Source: Pelagerythrobacter rhizovicinus (GTDB lineage: Bacteria > Pseudomonadota > Alphaproteobacteria > Sphingomonadales > Sphingomonadaceae). From it: a stretch of DNA of 64,000 nucleotides. The DNA lies in assembly GCF_004135625.1 (NCBI RefSeq), contig NZ_SDPV01000002.1:868001-932000 (forward strand), read 5' to 3'. The notes beneath the pieces are model-generated. The model was given only the letters and a program-made list of their open reading frames with translations. It made no database searches and was not told the origin of the DNA. Both the position numbers and the translations under genes were made by a program. Positions 1-10,693 of this stretch are shown here, one piece after another (position 1 is the stretch's first letter; each line of letters opens with the position of its first letter).

Positions 1-756
1 GAGAAGGAACCGCGCGAGCGCATGTTTGCGATCCTGTTCCTGATCGCGCTCCAGCCGCTGTTCTGGGGTCTGTTCGAGCAGGCGGGCGGTTCTCTCAACC
101 TGTTCACGGACCGCTACATCGATCTCGGCGGCGTCCCGGCGCCCATTTTCCAATCGATCAACCCGATCTACATCATCCTCCTGGCCCCGATCTTCGCATG
201 GCTGTGGACCTTCCTCGGCAGGCGGGGGCTCGAGCCTTCGACGCCGGCCAAGTTCGGTCTCGGCCTCGTGCAGCTCGGGTTCGGCTTCCTCGTCCTTGTG
301 TGGGGCGCAGCGAGCGTCGGGCCGGAAGCGCTGGTGCCTGTCATCTTCCTGTTCGGCATCTACTTCTTCCACACCACCGGCGAGCTGTGCCTCTCGCCCG
401 TCGGCCTCTCCGCGATGAATCGGCTGGCTCCGCGCCATCTCGCGAGCCTGATCATGGGCGCATGGTTCTTCGCCACCGCAGGCGGCAACTACGTCGCCGG
501 CATGATCGGCGCCGCGACTGGCGGTGAGAGCGGTGAGATGACCCGCGCCGCGACGATGGACATCTATTGGAAGATCGGCCTTGTCGCGATCGGTGTCGGG
601 ATCGTCGTCATCGTCGTCTCCGGCCTGATCAAGCGGCTGATGCACCTCGACACTTTGCGCGACGACAATGTCGGCGATGATCTCGAGGGCCAGGCGGAAG
701 CCGGGATCGAGGCGCAGGAAGCCGGCATTCACCCGACGACCCGTCCGAGGGGCTGA
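1..756 (+). CDS. POT-family peptide:H+ symporter, C-terminal part
   Basis: The reading frame is open from the first base, so the gene begins outside the window and only the last 251 residues are visible. Several hydrophobic helices are present, and the stretch reading GELCLSPVGLSAMNRLAP (about residues 127-144 of the visible part) is the hallmark of the proton-dependent oligopeptide transporter (PTR2/POT) family, inner-membrane importers of di- and tripeptides. The tail after the last helix is hydrophilic and acidic. A strong hairpin terminator follows 16 bases after the stop. Next downstream are two secreted amidohydrolase-fold proteins, so a peptide-use context is possible, but that link is inference. 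Confidence 0.85.
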   Translation, partial: EKEPRERMFAILFLIALQPLFWGLFEQAGGSLNLFTDRYIDLGGVPAPIFQSINPIYIILLAPIFAWLWTFLGRRGLEPSTPAKFGLGLVQLGFGFLVLVWGAASVGPEALVPVIFLFGIYFFHTTGELCLSPVGLSAMNRLAPRHLASLIMGAWFFATAGGNYVAGMIGAATGGESGEMTRAATMDIYWKIGLVAIGVGIVVIVVSGLIKRLMHLDTLRDDNVGDDLEGQAEAGIEAQEAGIHPTTRPRG

Positions 757-771
757 GCTTTCGAAAAAACC

Positions 772-800
772 GGGGCGCGGAGCGATCCGCGCCCCTTATT
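772..800 (+). terminator. Rho-independent terminator after the POT transporter
   Basis: A perfect 10-bp GC-rich stem (GGGGCGCGGA paired with TCCGCGCCCC) closes a GCGA tetraloop and is followed by TTATT. It lies directly after the transporter stop codon and ends 24 bases before the start of the next gene, so it separates two transcription units on the same strand. Confidence 0.75.
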
Positions 801-823
801 CATCCAGTTCTGGGGGCATCCGA

Positions 824-2206
824 ATGAGAGCAGCCATCCGCGTTCTTCTCGCAGCAACCGCCACGGCCGCGCTGGCCGCGTGCGCGACCGCCGAAGGATC
901 GGGCGATTCCGCGAGGTCGGCGAGCGCCTACGATTATCCCGACACGCCCTATCCCTCGACCTATCAGCCCTATCCGGGCGTGCCGACCGCGCTGGTGGGC
1001 GCCACGGTCTATGACGGGGCCGGCGGGCGGATCGACAACGGGACGGTGCTGTTCGCCGACGGCAAGCTCGTCGGCGTGGGCGGCGCGGATCTCGCGATCC
1101 CGACGGGCTACACGCGGATCGACGGCACCGGCAAGTTCGTCACCCCCGGCGTGATCGACATCCACAGCCACCTGGGCGACTATCCGACCCCGTCGGTCGA
1201 TGCCCACTCGGACGGCAACGAGGCGACCGATCCGACCACCCCCGAGGTCTGGGCCGAGCATTCGGTCTGGCCGCAGGACCCGGGCTTCACCCGCGCGCTC
1301 ACCAACGGCGGCGTCACCGCGCTGCAGATCCTGCCCGGCTCGGCCAACCTGATGGGCGGCCGCTCGGTCACGCTCAAGAACGTGCCGAGCCGCACCGTCC
1401 AGGGGATGAAGTTTCCCGGCGCGCCCTACGGGCTGAAAATGGCCTGCGGCGAGAACCCCAAGCGCGTCTATGGCGGCAAGGGTCGTACGCCCTCGACCCG
1501 CATGGGCAACTTCGCGGTCAACCGCCAGACCTGGATCGACGCGCGTGAATATGCGGCCGGCGATCGCGACGACCGCGACCTCGCCAAGGAAACGCTCGCC
1601 GGCGTGCTCGACGGCGAGATCCTGGTCCACAATCACTGCTATCGCGCCGACGAAATGGCGCTGGTCATGGATATGGGCAAGGAGATGGGCTACCGCGTCA
1701 CCGCGTTCCATCACGCGGTCGAAGCCTACAAGATCGGCGACCTGCTGCGCGAGAACGACGTGTGCAGCGCGATCTGGTCCGACTGGTACGGCTTCAAGAT
1801 GGAAGCCTACGACGGCATCCCGGAAAACGCGGCGCTGCTCTACCAGGCGGGCGCCTGCGTGGTGATCCACTCCGACAGCGAGAACGGCATCCAGCGCCTC
1901 AACCAGGACGCGGCCAAGGCCCAGGCCGCCGGTGCGCGTATGGGGATTGAGGTCCCCGACGCCGACGTCGTCGGCTGGTTCACGCTCAACGCGGCCAAGG
2001 CGATGGGGATCGACGATGTGACCGGCAGTCTCGCGGCCGGCAAGATGGCCGACGTGGTGCTGTGGAACGGCGATCCGCTGTCGGTCTATTCGCGGCCCGA
2101 GAAAGTCTGGATCGACGGTGCATTGATGTTCGACGCGAACGACCCGCAACGCCGCCCCGTAAGCGACTTCGAACTCGGCCAGCCCGGTGAAGGAGACGTG
2201 AAATGA
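824..2206 (+). CDS. Amidohydrolase-superfamily lipoprotein
   Basis: This 460-residue protein has a lipoprotein signal with lipobox LAAC (Cys20) and an amidohydrolase fold typical of imidazolonepropionase/dipeptidase-like enzymes. The metal-binding HSH motif of strand 1 is at residues 114-116, followed by later metal or catalytic candidates in FHHAVEAY and IHSDSEN. The start at 824 is chosen because it gives an intact signal peptide; an in-frame upstream start at 668 would lie inside the previous gene. The stop overlaps the next start in an ATGA arrangement, so translation is coupled. Likely an envelope-anchored hydrolase of cyclic amide or peptide-like substrates; the exact substrate is unknown. 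Confidence 0.8.
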   Translation: MRAAIRVLLAATATAALAACATAEGSGDSARSASAYDYPDTPYPSTYQPYPGVPTALVGATVYDGAGGRIDNGTVLFADGKLVGVGGADLAIPTGYTRIDGTGKFVTPGVIDIHSHLGDYPTPSVDAHSDGNEATDPTTPEVWAEHSVWPQDPGFTRALTNGGVTALQILPGSANLMGGRSVTLKNVPSRTVQGMKFPGAPYGLKMACGENPKRVYGGKGRTPSTRMGNFAVNRQTWIDAREYAAGDRDDRDLAKETLAGVLDGEILVHNHCYRADEMALVMDMGKEMGYRVTAFHHAVEAYKIGDLLRENDVCSAIWSDWYGFKMEAYDGIPENAALLYQAGACVVIHSDSENGIQRLNQDAAKAQAAGARMGIEVPDADVVGWFTLNAAKAMGIDDVTGSLAAGKMADVVLWNGDPLSVYSRPEKVWIDGALMFDANDPQRRPVSDFELGQPGEGDVK

Positions 2207-3576
2207 TCAGGCGCACGCTTCTCGCCGCCACCACCGCTCTGGCTCTCGCAGCACCCGCGGCAGCGCAGGACTTCGCCATCACCAACGCCACAGTCGCGAC
2301 CGGCGACGGCAGCGCGCCGATCGAGAATGCCACCGTCGTCGTGCAGGGTGGCAAGGTCGTCGCCGCGGGTGTGAACGTGCAGGTTCCAGCGGGCGTGCCG
2401 GTTTCGGACGGGAGCGGGACCTGGGTCACCCCCGGCATCTTCGCGACGGTGACCGATCTCGGCCTGTGGGACGTCGGCGCGGTCGGCGAAAGCAACGACA
2501 CCACGGCACGGAACTCTCCGTTCAGCGCGGCGCTCGACACCGCGCCGGCGGTCAATCCGCGGTCGCAGCACGTGCTGATCAGCCGCGCGGCCGGGATCAC
2601 CCGCGCCGCCGTCACGCCTTCGGCGGCAAGCTCGATCTTTGCCGGACAGGGATCGATGATCGACCTCGGTGACGATCCGCAGGCGGTCCGCCGGCCGCGA
2701 GCGTTCCAGTTCGTCGAACTCGGCGAAGCGGGCGGGCGCCTCGCCGGCGGCAGCCGCACAGCGGCACACACGCTGCTCCGCAACGCGCTGCGCGAAGCCT
2801 CCCGCTTCGGCGAGGACTCCGGCCTCGCCGGCGGCCCGAGCCGCCCGGCGGAAGTGACCACTGGCGACGACATCCCGATCGATCCGCGCCTCGTCGAAAG
2901 CGATGCAGAGCGCGCGACCGACGTGCTGCTGACGCGCTTCGACGCCGCCGCGCTGGTGCCGGTGGTGACAGGCCACCAACCGCTCTACGTCCATGTCGAG
3001 CGCGCCGCCGACATCCGCTCGGTACTCGGCCTGCGGCGCGAATTCCCGCAGCTCGACCTCGTCATCGTCGGCGCGAGCGAGGGCTGGATGGTGGCGGACG
3101 AGATCGCGGCGGCGGGCGTTCCGGTGATCGCCAATGCGCTGACCGACCTGCCCGCGCGGTTCGAGCAGCTTGCCTCCACCCAGAGCAACATCGGCCGCAT
3201 GCAGGACGCCGGGGTGAAAGTTGCGATCAATGCCGCCGCGATGGAGCAGCCGCGCTATCTGCCGCACTTCGCGGGCAATCTCGTGGCACTCGCCTCCGTT
3301 CCCCGGGCCGCCGGACTGAGCTGGGGCGAGGCGCTGGCGAGCATCACTTCGATTCCTGCCGAGATCAGCGGCTTCGGCGGCCAGCTGGGCGTGCTGAAGC
3401 CCGGCGCGGCCGGCGACGTGGTCGTGTGGGACGGCGACCCGCTCGAAGTCTCTTCGGCTCCGGTGCGCGTTTACGTCGACGGCGTCGAACAGCCGCTCGA
3501 GAACCACCAGACCGGCCTGCGCGACCGTTACCGCGATCTCGACGAAAGCGAGCTGCCGAAGGCCTATGACTGGTAA
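2203..3576 (+). CDS. Secreted amidohydrolase-like protein lacking the HxH metal motif
   Basis: This 457-residue protein has a clear Sec signal peptide (cleavage after AAAQ, about residue 22). The N-terminal beta-sandwich and the C-terminal segment (PGAAGDVVVWDGDPLEV) match the amidohydrolase superfamily. At the place where active relatives carry DxHxH, residues 76-87 read TPGIFATVTDLG with no histidine, and the usual late metal-binding Asp is also not evident. It therefore looks like a non-catalytic or altered paralogue of the upstream gene, with which it overlaps by 4 bases. It may act as a partner subunit in the periplasm; that role is inference. Confidence 0.75.
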   Translation: MIRRTLLAATTALALAAPAAAQDFAITNATVATGDGSAPIENATVVVQGGKVVAAGVNVQVPAGVPVSDGSGTWVTPGIFATVTDLGLWDVGAVGESNDTTARNSPFSAALDTAPAVNPRSQHVLISRAAGITRAAVTPSAASSIFAGQGSMIDLGDDPQAVRRPRAFQFVELGEAGGRLAGGSRTAAHTLLRNALREASRFGEDSGLAGGPSRPAEVTTGDDIPIDPRLVESDAERATDVLLTRFDAAALVPVVTGHQPLYVHVERAADIRSVLGLRREFPQLDLVIVGASEGWMVADEIAAAGVPVIANALTDLPARFEQLASTQSNIGRMQDAGVKVAINAAAMEQPRYLPHFAGNLVALASVPRAAGLSWGEALASITSIPAEISGFGGQLGVLKPGAAGDVVVWDGDPLEVSSAPVRVYVDGVEQPLENHQTGLRDRYRDLDESELPKAYDW

Positions 3577-4105
3577 GGTCCCGCCGCGCCCGACGGGCGC
3601 CTCCGCCACGCTGGGCGCGCTCGGTGCGGCGGTGCTGGCCATCGCGACCTGTGCGCTCGTGCCTGCCCTAGCGCAGGACGCTGCGCCCGACCGGTCGCAG
3701 GATCCCGCCTGGCACAACGAGCAGCAGGCCGCGCTCGCCCGCCTCAAGGCGGAGGACGGGTGGGGCACCCTGCCCGGGGGCCTGCGCATCCGGCGCATAA
3801 GTGGCGACGGTACGGGTCCGCATCCGACGGTCGAGGACACGGTGACCGTGCACTATGCCGGCACCCTGATCGACGGGACGACCTTCGACAGCTCGTGGGA
3901 CCGCGGCGAGCCGGCGACGTTCCCGCTCGGCAAGCTGATCCCGGCGTGGAAGCTGGCGATCCCGCAGATGGGCGTGGGCGACACGATCGGGATCGCCGCA
4001 CCGGCCGATCTCGCCTACGGTCCCAAGGGCAAGGGCCCGATCCCCGGCAATGCGACGCTGCTGTTCAGGATCGAGCTGCTCGCGATCGGCGGTAAAACCG
4101 GCTGA
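3566..4105 (+). CDS. FKBP-type peptidyl-prolyl cis-trans isomerase
   Basis: The 179-residue product has an N-terminal hydrophobic segment (about residues 16-36, ending PALAQ) that looks like a signal peptide, placing it in the periplasm. The remaining part is a single FKBP domain, with VTVHYAGTLIDGTTFDSS at about residues 92-109, the region LIPAW near 130 corresponding to the usual VIPGW, and a terminal beta strand LLFRIELL. It catalyses prolyl isomerisation during folding of exported proteins. The start overlaps the end of the preceding gene by 11 bases, making it the third gene of a coupled operon. Confidence 0.88.
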   Translation: MTGKVPPRPTGASATLGALGAAVLAIATCALVPALAQDAAPDRSQDPAWHNEQQAALARLKAEDGWGTLPGGLRIRRISGDGTGPHPTVEDTVTVHYAGTLIDGTTFDSSWDRGEPATFPLGKLIPAWKLAIPQMGVGDTIGIAAPADLAYGPKGKGPIPGNATLLFRIELLAIGGKTG

Positions 4106-4158
4106 TTGCGGCATAGGTTTTAATTTGCTACTGAAATGGCGTTTCGGGGAGAAATGTC

Positions 4159-4836
4159 GTGAATGAAGCCCTTCTGTCGCTGAGCGCCGCCGCGATCGCT
4201 TTCGTCGGCACGCATTTTGCGCTGTCCCATCCCCTGCGCGCGCCGCTCGTGCGAGCAGTGGGCGCCGGGCCCTTCCTTGTGATCTATTCACTGGTGGCCC
4301 TGGCGACTTTCGTCTGGATGGTCCTGGCCTTCCGCGCCGCGCCGCCCGCCGATCTCGGCGGATCGGGGCAGATCGGCTGGATCGTCGCCACCGTACTCAC
4401 GCTCCCCGCGCTCGTGCTGTTCCTCGGCTCGCTGCGGAAGAACCCGGCGCTGCCGGACCCGCGGGCGGAAGCGATGACGAGCCGGGCTGCCGGCGGCGTC
4501 TTCGCCGTCACGCGCCATCCGATGATGTGGGGCTTCGCGCTCTGGGCCATTTCGCACATCGCGCTGTGGTGGAGCGTTCGCACGCTGATCGTCGCGGGCT
4601 CCGTGCTGTTCCTCGCCCTCGTCGGCGCGCACATGCAGGACCGCAAGAAACGCGCCCTGATGGGCGAGGCCTGGACCGCATGGGAAGCCCGGACGACCTA
4701 CTGGCCCCGCTGGACCGCCCTCCCGCGCGCCGGATGGCGCCTGTGGCTCGTCGCGCTGGTGCTATGGCTGGTGATCACCTGGTCGCACATCCACGCGGCC
4801 GGCATCCCCGCCGGCGTGTGGCTGTGGATCGGCTAG
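4159..4836 (+). CDS. NnrU-family integral membrane protein
   Basis: This 225-residue protein has about six membrane helices and the NnrU-domain features: ALSHPLR near residue 22, and a VTRHPMMWGFALWAISH segment near residues 117-133, which also resembles isoprenylcysteine methyltransferases. NnrU was named from a denitrification cluster, but most members, as here, lie elsewhere and have no proven function. A GTG start at 4159 preceded by GGGGAGAA is used; the ATG 5 bases earlier runs into a stop at once. The 3' end overlaps the convergent hydrolase gene by 4 bases. Confidence 0.8.
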   Translation: MNEALLSLSAAAIAFVGTHFALSHPLRAPLVRAVGAGPFLVIYSLVALATFVWMVLAFRAAPPADLGGSGQIGWIVATVLTLPALVLFLGSLRKNPALPDPRAEAMTSRAAGGVFAVTRHPMMWGFALWAISHIALWWSVRTLIVAGSVLFLALVGAHMQDRKKRALMGEAWTAWEARTTYWPRWTALPRAGWRLWLVALVLWLVITWSHIHAAGIPAGVWLWIG

Positions 4837-5645
4837 ATAGGTTCGGGACACGCGGCCAGAAAGCGGAGCATTCGTGCCTGGGCCACGTCGTGCCAGGCGA
4901 GATCATGACCGTAACCGGCAAGGATGGCGAGTTCGACCGACGGCTCCGCCTCGGCCAGCGCGAGCGCATGGGAGGCGGGAATGAGCGAGTCCGCGTCGCC
5001 GTGCAGCACCAGTATCGGCGCATTCACCGCGGCGATCTTATCGACGTTCTCGAAGCGGTCGTGAAGCAGGATATCCGTCGGCAGCCAGCGAAATCTCTCG
5101 CCCACCAGCCGGGACAGGCTCGCGAACGGGGATATCAGCACCAGCGCGCGCGGGCGGATCTCCGTGGCGATCTGGGTCGCCACGCCCGAACCGATCGAGT
5201 TGCCGACCAGGACGACGTCGGCCGGCTCCACCCCGCGCCGCTCGAGGAATGCAATCGCAGCACGGCCGTCGGCGTAGAGTCCGTGCTCGCTAGGTCGCCC
5301 GGGATTGCCGCGGTAGCCGCGATATTCGGCGGCGAGAACGCCGTAGCCCTCCAGCACCATGCGGTCGGTCGCGGCGACGCTCGACGGCCACGCGGCGCCG
5401 TTGCCGTGGAAGTAGACGACGGTCGGATAGCCGGCGCGGGCGGGCCTGTACCCGGCGTGAAGCGTCAGGCCATCGGCAGTATCATAGGCGACCCGCTCGA
5501 AGCTCGCGGGCGCGGCGCCGGGGTCGCGCGGCGCTGGGTAGATAAAGCTGCGCTGGGCGAGGAACAGCGCGGCCGCGAGAAGGACATAGAGACCGGCAAG
5601 GAGCGCCAGGACGGTCAGCACGCGCTGCCCGAGCCTCCTTGCCAC
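4833..5645 (-). CDS. Membrane-anchored alpha/beta hydrolase
   Basis: The 270-residue protein begins with one hydrophobic helix (about residues 9-30), suggesting an inner-membrane anchor. The alpha/beta-hydrolase core shows the oxyanion motif HGNG (80-83), the nucleophile elbow GNSIG with Ser150, an acidic residue in HGDAD (Asp217 or Asp219) and catalytic His247 in GYGHD. It resembles the ABHD13/BEM46-like serine hydrolases, whose substrates are mostly unknown. Translation starts at GTG, 12 bases downstream of the dxs stop, so it is probably the last gene of that operon. Confidence 0.82.
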   Translation of the reverse strand: MARRLGQRVLTVLALLAGLYVLLAAALFLAQRSFIYPAPRDPGAAPASFERVAYDTADGLTLHAGYRPARAGYPTVVYFHGNGAAWPSSVAATDRMVLEGYGVLAAEYRGYRGNPGRPSEHGLYADGRAAIAFLERRGVEPADVVLVGNSIGSGVATQIATEIRPRALVLISPFASLSRLVGERFRWLPTDILLHDRFENVDKIAAVNAPILVLHGDADSLIPASHALALAEAEPSVELAILAGYGHDLAWHDVAQARMLRFLAACPEPI

Positions 5646-5657
5646 GGCCCCGCCCGC

Positions 5658-7580
5658 TCAGGCGCGGGCCTCCGCCACGCCGGCGCTGTTGTGGCGTAGC
5701 GCCTTGAGCACCGTCTCGACGATGTGCGTCGCGTTGAGCCGGGCTTCGTCGTACTGCTTCGCCGGGTCGTCGTGGTCCTGGAACATGTCGGGCAGGCGCA
5801 TGGTGCGGATCTTGAGCCCCGCGTCGGTCAGGCCCTCGTCGCTGGCGAAGGTCAGGACGTGGGCACCGAGGCCGCCGATCGCGGCTTCCTCGATCGTCAC
5901 GACCACTTCGTGCGTGCGCATGAGCTTCTCGATCAGCGCGGTGTCGAGCGGTTTGGCGAAGCGCATGTCGGCGACGGTGGTGGACAGGCCCTTGGCCTCG
6001 AGCTGGTCGGCGGCCTTGAGCGCCTCGTGCAGGCGCGTGCCGAGGCTGAGCAGCGCGATCTTGCTGCCCTCGCGCACCACCCGGCCCTTGCCGATCTCGA
6101 GTTTCTCGGGCTTTTCGGGCAGCGGCACGCCGACGCCCGCGCCGCGTGGATAGCGGAAAGCGATCGGCCCCTCGTCATACTCGGCGGCGGTGTAGGTCAT
6201 GTGGACCAGCTCCGCCTCGTCCGCCGCGGCCATGACGACGAAGTTGGGCAGGCTCGCGAGATAGGTCACGTCGAACGAGCCGGCGTGCGTGGCCCCGTCC
6301 GCGCCAACCAGGCCGGCCCGGTCGATCGCGAAGCGCACGGGCAGGTTCTGGATCGCAACGTCGTGCACGACCTGGTCGTAGGCGCGCTGGAGGAAAGTCG
6401 AATAGATCGCCGCGAAGGGCCGCATGCCCTGCGCGGCAAGCCCGGCGGCGAAGGTGACGCCATGCTGCTCGGCAATGCCGACGTCGAACGCGCGTTCGGG
6501 GTGGGCCCGGGCGAACCGGTCGACCCCGGTGCCGCTCGGCATCGCGGCGGTGATGGCGCAGATGCGCAGATCGCTCTCTGCCAGCTTCGCCAGCGTGTCG
6601 CCGAACACGTTCTGATAGTTCGGCGGGCCGCCGCTCGACTTCTTCTGCTCGCCGGTGATGACGTCGAACTTGGCAACGCCGTGGTACTTGTCGGCGCTGT
6701 TCTCGGCCGGGGCGTAGCCCTTGCCCTTCTTGGTAACGACATGAACCAGGATCGGCCCCTGCTCGCTGTCGCGCACGTTCTCCAGCACCGGGATCAGATG
6801 ATCGAGGTCGTGCCCGTCGATCGGACCAACGTAGTAGAAGCCGAGCTCCTCGAACAGCGTGCCGCCGGTGACCATGCCGCGCGTGTATTCCTCGGCCTTC
6901 TCCAGCCCTGAATGGACCCTGCGGCTGAGCTTCCTGGAAATGCGCGAGGCGAGGCTGCGCAGGCCGAGGTACTCGCTGGAGGAGACCATGCGCGCGAGAT
7001 AGGCGGAGAGCCCGCCCACCGGCGGCGCGATCGACATGTCGTTGTCGTTGAGGATCACGATCAGCCGGTTTCCGGCCTGCTCGGCATTGTTCATCGCCTC
7101 GTAGGCCATGCCGGCGCTCATCGCCCCGTCGCCGATCACCGCGATCGCCTTGCCCGGGCGGTCGTTGAGCTTGTTGGCCACGGCAAAGCCGAGACCGGCC
7201 GAGATCGAGGTCGAGGAGTGCGCGGCGCCGAACGGGTCGTATTCGCTCTCGCTGCGCTTGGTGAAGCCCGAGAGGCCGCCGCCCTGGCGCAGGGTGCGGA
7301 TGCGGTCGCGCCGGCCGGTCAGGATCTTGTGCGGATAGGCCTGATGGCCGACGTCCCAGATCAGCTTGTCCTCGGGCGTGTTGAAGACGTAGTGGATCGC
7401 GACGGTCAGCTCGACCACGCCGAGCCCGGAGCCGAGGTGCCCGCCGGTGCTGCCCACCGCGTCGATCATTTCCGTCCGCAGCTCGTCGGAAAGCTGGCGG
7501 AGACGGCTCTTGTCGATCCGGCGGAGATCCTGCGGCGTGGCGACCGTGTCGAGCAGAGGCGTGTCGGGGCGTTGACTCAT
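5658..7580 (-). CDS. dxs: 1-deoxy-D-xylulose-5-phosphate synthase
   Basis: The 640-residue length is normal for DXS, the thiamine-diphosphate enzyme that condenses pyruvate and glyceraldehyde 3-phosphate in the first step of the MEP isoprenoid pathway; its product also feeds thiamine and pyridoxal synthesis. Diagnostic parts are the N-terminal [12 protein letters not shown], the ThDP-binding [17 protein letters not shown] to LNDND segment, and [15 protein letters not shown] in the pyrimidine-binding domain. The start is the ATG at 7580. The protein is complete, and the gene lies between the Fur-family gene and the alpha/beta hydrolase on the same strand. In this lineage it supplies precursors for carotenoids, quinones and hopanoids. 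Confidence 0.97.
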   Translation of the reverse strand: MSQRPDTPLLDTVATPQDLRRIDKSRLRQLSDELRTEMIDAVGSTGGHLGSGLGVVELTVAIHYVFNTPEDKLIWDVGHQAYPHKILTGRRDRIRTLRQGGGLSGFTKRSESEYDPFGAAHSSTSISAGLGFAVANKLNDRPGKAIAVIGDGAMSAGMAYEAMNNAEQAGNRLIVILNDNDMSIAPPVGGLSAYLARMVSSSEYLGLRSLASRISRKLSRRVHSGLEKAEEYTRGMVTGGTLFEELGFYYVGPIDGHDLDHLIPVLENVRDSEQGPILVHVVTKKGKGYAPAENSADKYHGVAKFDVITGEQKKSSGGPPNYQNVFGDTLAKLAESDLRICAITAAMPSGTGVDRFARAHPERAFDVGIAEQHGVTFAAGLAAQGMRPFAAIYSTFLQRAYDQVVHDVAIQNLPVRFAIDRAGLVGADGATHAGSFDVTYLASLPNFVVMAAADEAELVHMTYTAAEYDEGPIAFRYPRGAGVGVPLPEKPEKLEIGKGRVVREGSKIALLSLGTRLHEALKAADQLEAKGLSTTVADMRFAKPLDTALIEKLMRTHEVVVTIEEAAIGGLGAHVLTFASDEGLTDAGLKIRTMRLPDMFQDHDDPAKQYDEARLNATHIVETVLKALRHNSAGVAEARA

Positions 7581-7635
7581 GGCAAAGCTTTACACGGGCG
7601 AAGCGTGACTGTCGATGAACGCGTTGCCGCGCACG

Positions 7636-8106
7636 TCAGCCGGCGCAAGTCTCGCACAGCCCGCGCACCTCGATGATCGGACGGCGCGTCCGGAAGCGGC
7701 TGGCCTTCGCCACGCCGCGAACCCCGCCGGAGACGGCGTCGTCGTCCACGTGGGTCGCTTCCCCGCATTCGTCACAAACGAGGAAGATGCAGTCGTGCTC
7801 GCACCCGGGATGGGTGTTGGCGAGATAGGCGTTGGCGCTTTCGACCCGCATGGCGAGATTGTTCGCCACGAACAGATCGAGAATGCGGTAGACGCTGTTG
7901 GGCGCCACCCGCTTGCCGCGCGCGGCCGAGAGATTGTCGGCTATGTCGTAGGCGGAGGCGGGGCGTTCGTGACGCGCGAGTTCCTCGAACACCGACTCGC
8001 GCATTCCGGTCCACTGCTCGCCTGCCGCGACGAGTGCGTCGCGTGCGGCGGTGATGAGATCGCTTCCACTGTGTTCGTGGTGTGAATGTTCGTGCTGGGT
8101 CGCCAT
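7636..8106 (-). CDS. Fur-family metalloregulator, Zur-like
   Basis: The 156-residue product has a winged-helix Fur domain: ESVFEELARHERPASAYDI and RVAPNSVYRILDLF form the DNA-reading part, and HDCIFLVCDECGEATH with the terminal CETCAG supplies two CxxC pairs for structural zinc. The N-terminus is histidine rich (HEHSHHEH). The absence of the extra regulatory features of classical Fur and the cysteine arrangement favour Zur, the zinc-uptake repressor, but Fur or Mur cannot be excluded from sequence alone. The start at 8106 is chosen because the longer frame would run into msrA. No zinc transporter gene is adjacent. Confidence 0.82.
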   Translation of the reverse strand: MATQHEHSHHEHSGSDLITAARDALVAAGEQWTGMRESVFEELARHERPASAYDIADNLSAARGKRVAPNSVYRILDLFVANNLAMRVESANAYLANTHPGCEHDCIFLVCDECGEATHVDDDAVSGGVRGVAKASRFRTRRPIIEVRGLCETCAG

Positions 8107-8143
8107 GCATGCGGATATAGCGATTGCGTCGCCCGCGCGCCAC

Positions 8144-8821
8144 TCAATCGCGTGCGGAGGCGGCGCGGTAGAGGCGAGGGTAGAGCCGCGCGAGAGCGGC
8201 GATCCGGGGGCGATCCCACCGCAAGACGTATCCGTGGCCCGGATTGCGGGCCGCAAAGTCCTGATGGTGATCCTCGGCGGGATAGAACGCCCGGTAGGGT
8301 TCGATCGCGGCCACAATCGGCGCATCCCACAGGCGCGAGGCTTCCATCTGGTCGAGATAGGCCGCAGCCACCGCACGCTGCTCTGCATCGAGGGGAACGA
8401 GCGCGGTGCGGTACTGCGCACCCTCGTCCGGACCCTGGCGGTTGCGCAGCGTCGGGTCGGCTACGACGGAGAAGAAGATGCGGACCAGTTCGTCGTAGCG
8501 AACCTGCGCGGGATCGTAGGTCACCGCCACGGCTTCGGCGTGGTCGGTCAGGCCGGTAGTGACGAGATCGTAGCGCGCCTGCCGCTCGGTGCCGCCATGA
8601 TAGCCGGAGACCGCGCCGGTCACGCCTTTGACATGGCTGAAGACGCCTTCCACGCCCCAGAAGCAACCACCCGCGAAGATCGCGGTTTTCAGACCGGAGG
8701 TTTCGCGCGCCACGCGCTCGGGCGTCGGGGCGTGGACCATGCTTTGCGCCAGATCGGCCGGTTGCTGACAGGCACTCAGGGCCAGCAGAGCGGCACCGAG
8801 GGGCGCAAAAGCGGGCTTCAC
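8144..8821 (-). CDS. msrA: Peptide-methionine (S)-S-oxide reductase, lipoprotein form
   Basis: The 225-residue protein has a short lipoprotein signal with lipobox LSAC (Cys18), then an MsrA domain starting with AIFAGGCFWGVEG, in which Cys53 is the catalytic cysteine. YHGGTERQARYDLV, HAEAV and AEDHHQDF are further family motifs. It repairs S-oxidised methionine, here probably on envelope proteins because of the lipid anchor. No cysteine occurs near the C-terminus, so the usual resolving cysteine appears to be missing. The start is a GTG that overlaps the stop of the small upstream gene (GTGA), implying coupled translation. Confidence 0.9.
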   Translation of the reverse strand: MKPAFAPLGAALLALSACQQPADLAQSMVHAPTPERVARETSGLKTAIFAGGCFWGVEGVFSHVKGVTGAVSGYHGGTERQARYDLVTTGLTDHAEAVAVTYDPAQVRYDELVRIFFSVVADPTLRNRQGPDEGAQYRTALVPLDAEQRAVAAAYLDQMEASRLWDAPIVAAIEPYRAFYPAEDHHQDFAARNPGHGYVLRWDRPRIAALARLYPRLYRAASARD

Positions 8822-8955
8822 TTCAAGACGGCGGCCTCGGCCTGCGGCAGGACGGCGCCGACGATGTCGGGAGATGCCTGCAGGGCGACGATCACGGCGC
8901 CCGCGGCGAAGCCGATGGCAAAATTGCGGAAGAGATCGGTCTTGAACAGGTTCAT
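8818..8955 (-). CDS. Small 45-residue membrane protein upstream of msrA
   Basis: This frame encodes 45 residues starting MNLFKTDLFRNFAIGF, with one hydrophobic, Ala/Val-rich helix at about residues 12-26 and a short tail ending AAVLK. It is a real gene candidate because its stop overlaps the GTG start of msrA by 4 bases and because the sequence has the composition of a small inner-membrane protein rather than a shadow frame. Function is unknown. Confidence 0.55.
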   Translation of the reverse strand: MNLFKTDLFRNFAIGFAAGAVIVALQASPDIVGAVLPQAEAAVLK

Positions 8956-9091
8956 CGGCTTCGTCTTTTTCAGCGATACATCTTGCCGCGCGGTCTAGCA
9001 GGCCGCGCTTGCCGTTGACTGAACATGGTGTTCGGGATCGGTTTACGAAAGGGGTGGGCGCGAGGCCCCGCGCCAACTTTGCGTTTACGCC

Positions 9092-10689
<1,598 letters not shown>

Positions 10690-10693
<4 letters not shown>

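Noticed and set aside
2086-3840. 584-codon minus-strand frame across the second amidohydrolase and FKBP genes
   Set aside because: It spans two real plus-strand genes and has no domain of its own.
9057-9074. Terminator after purH (GGCGCG with CGCGCC)
   Set aside because: Only six base pairs with a six-base loop and no T tract; too weak to call in this GC-rich DNA.
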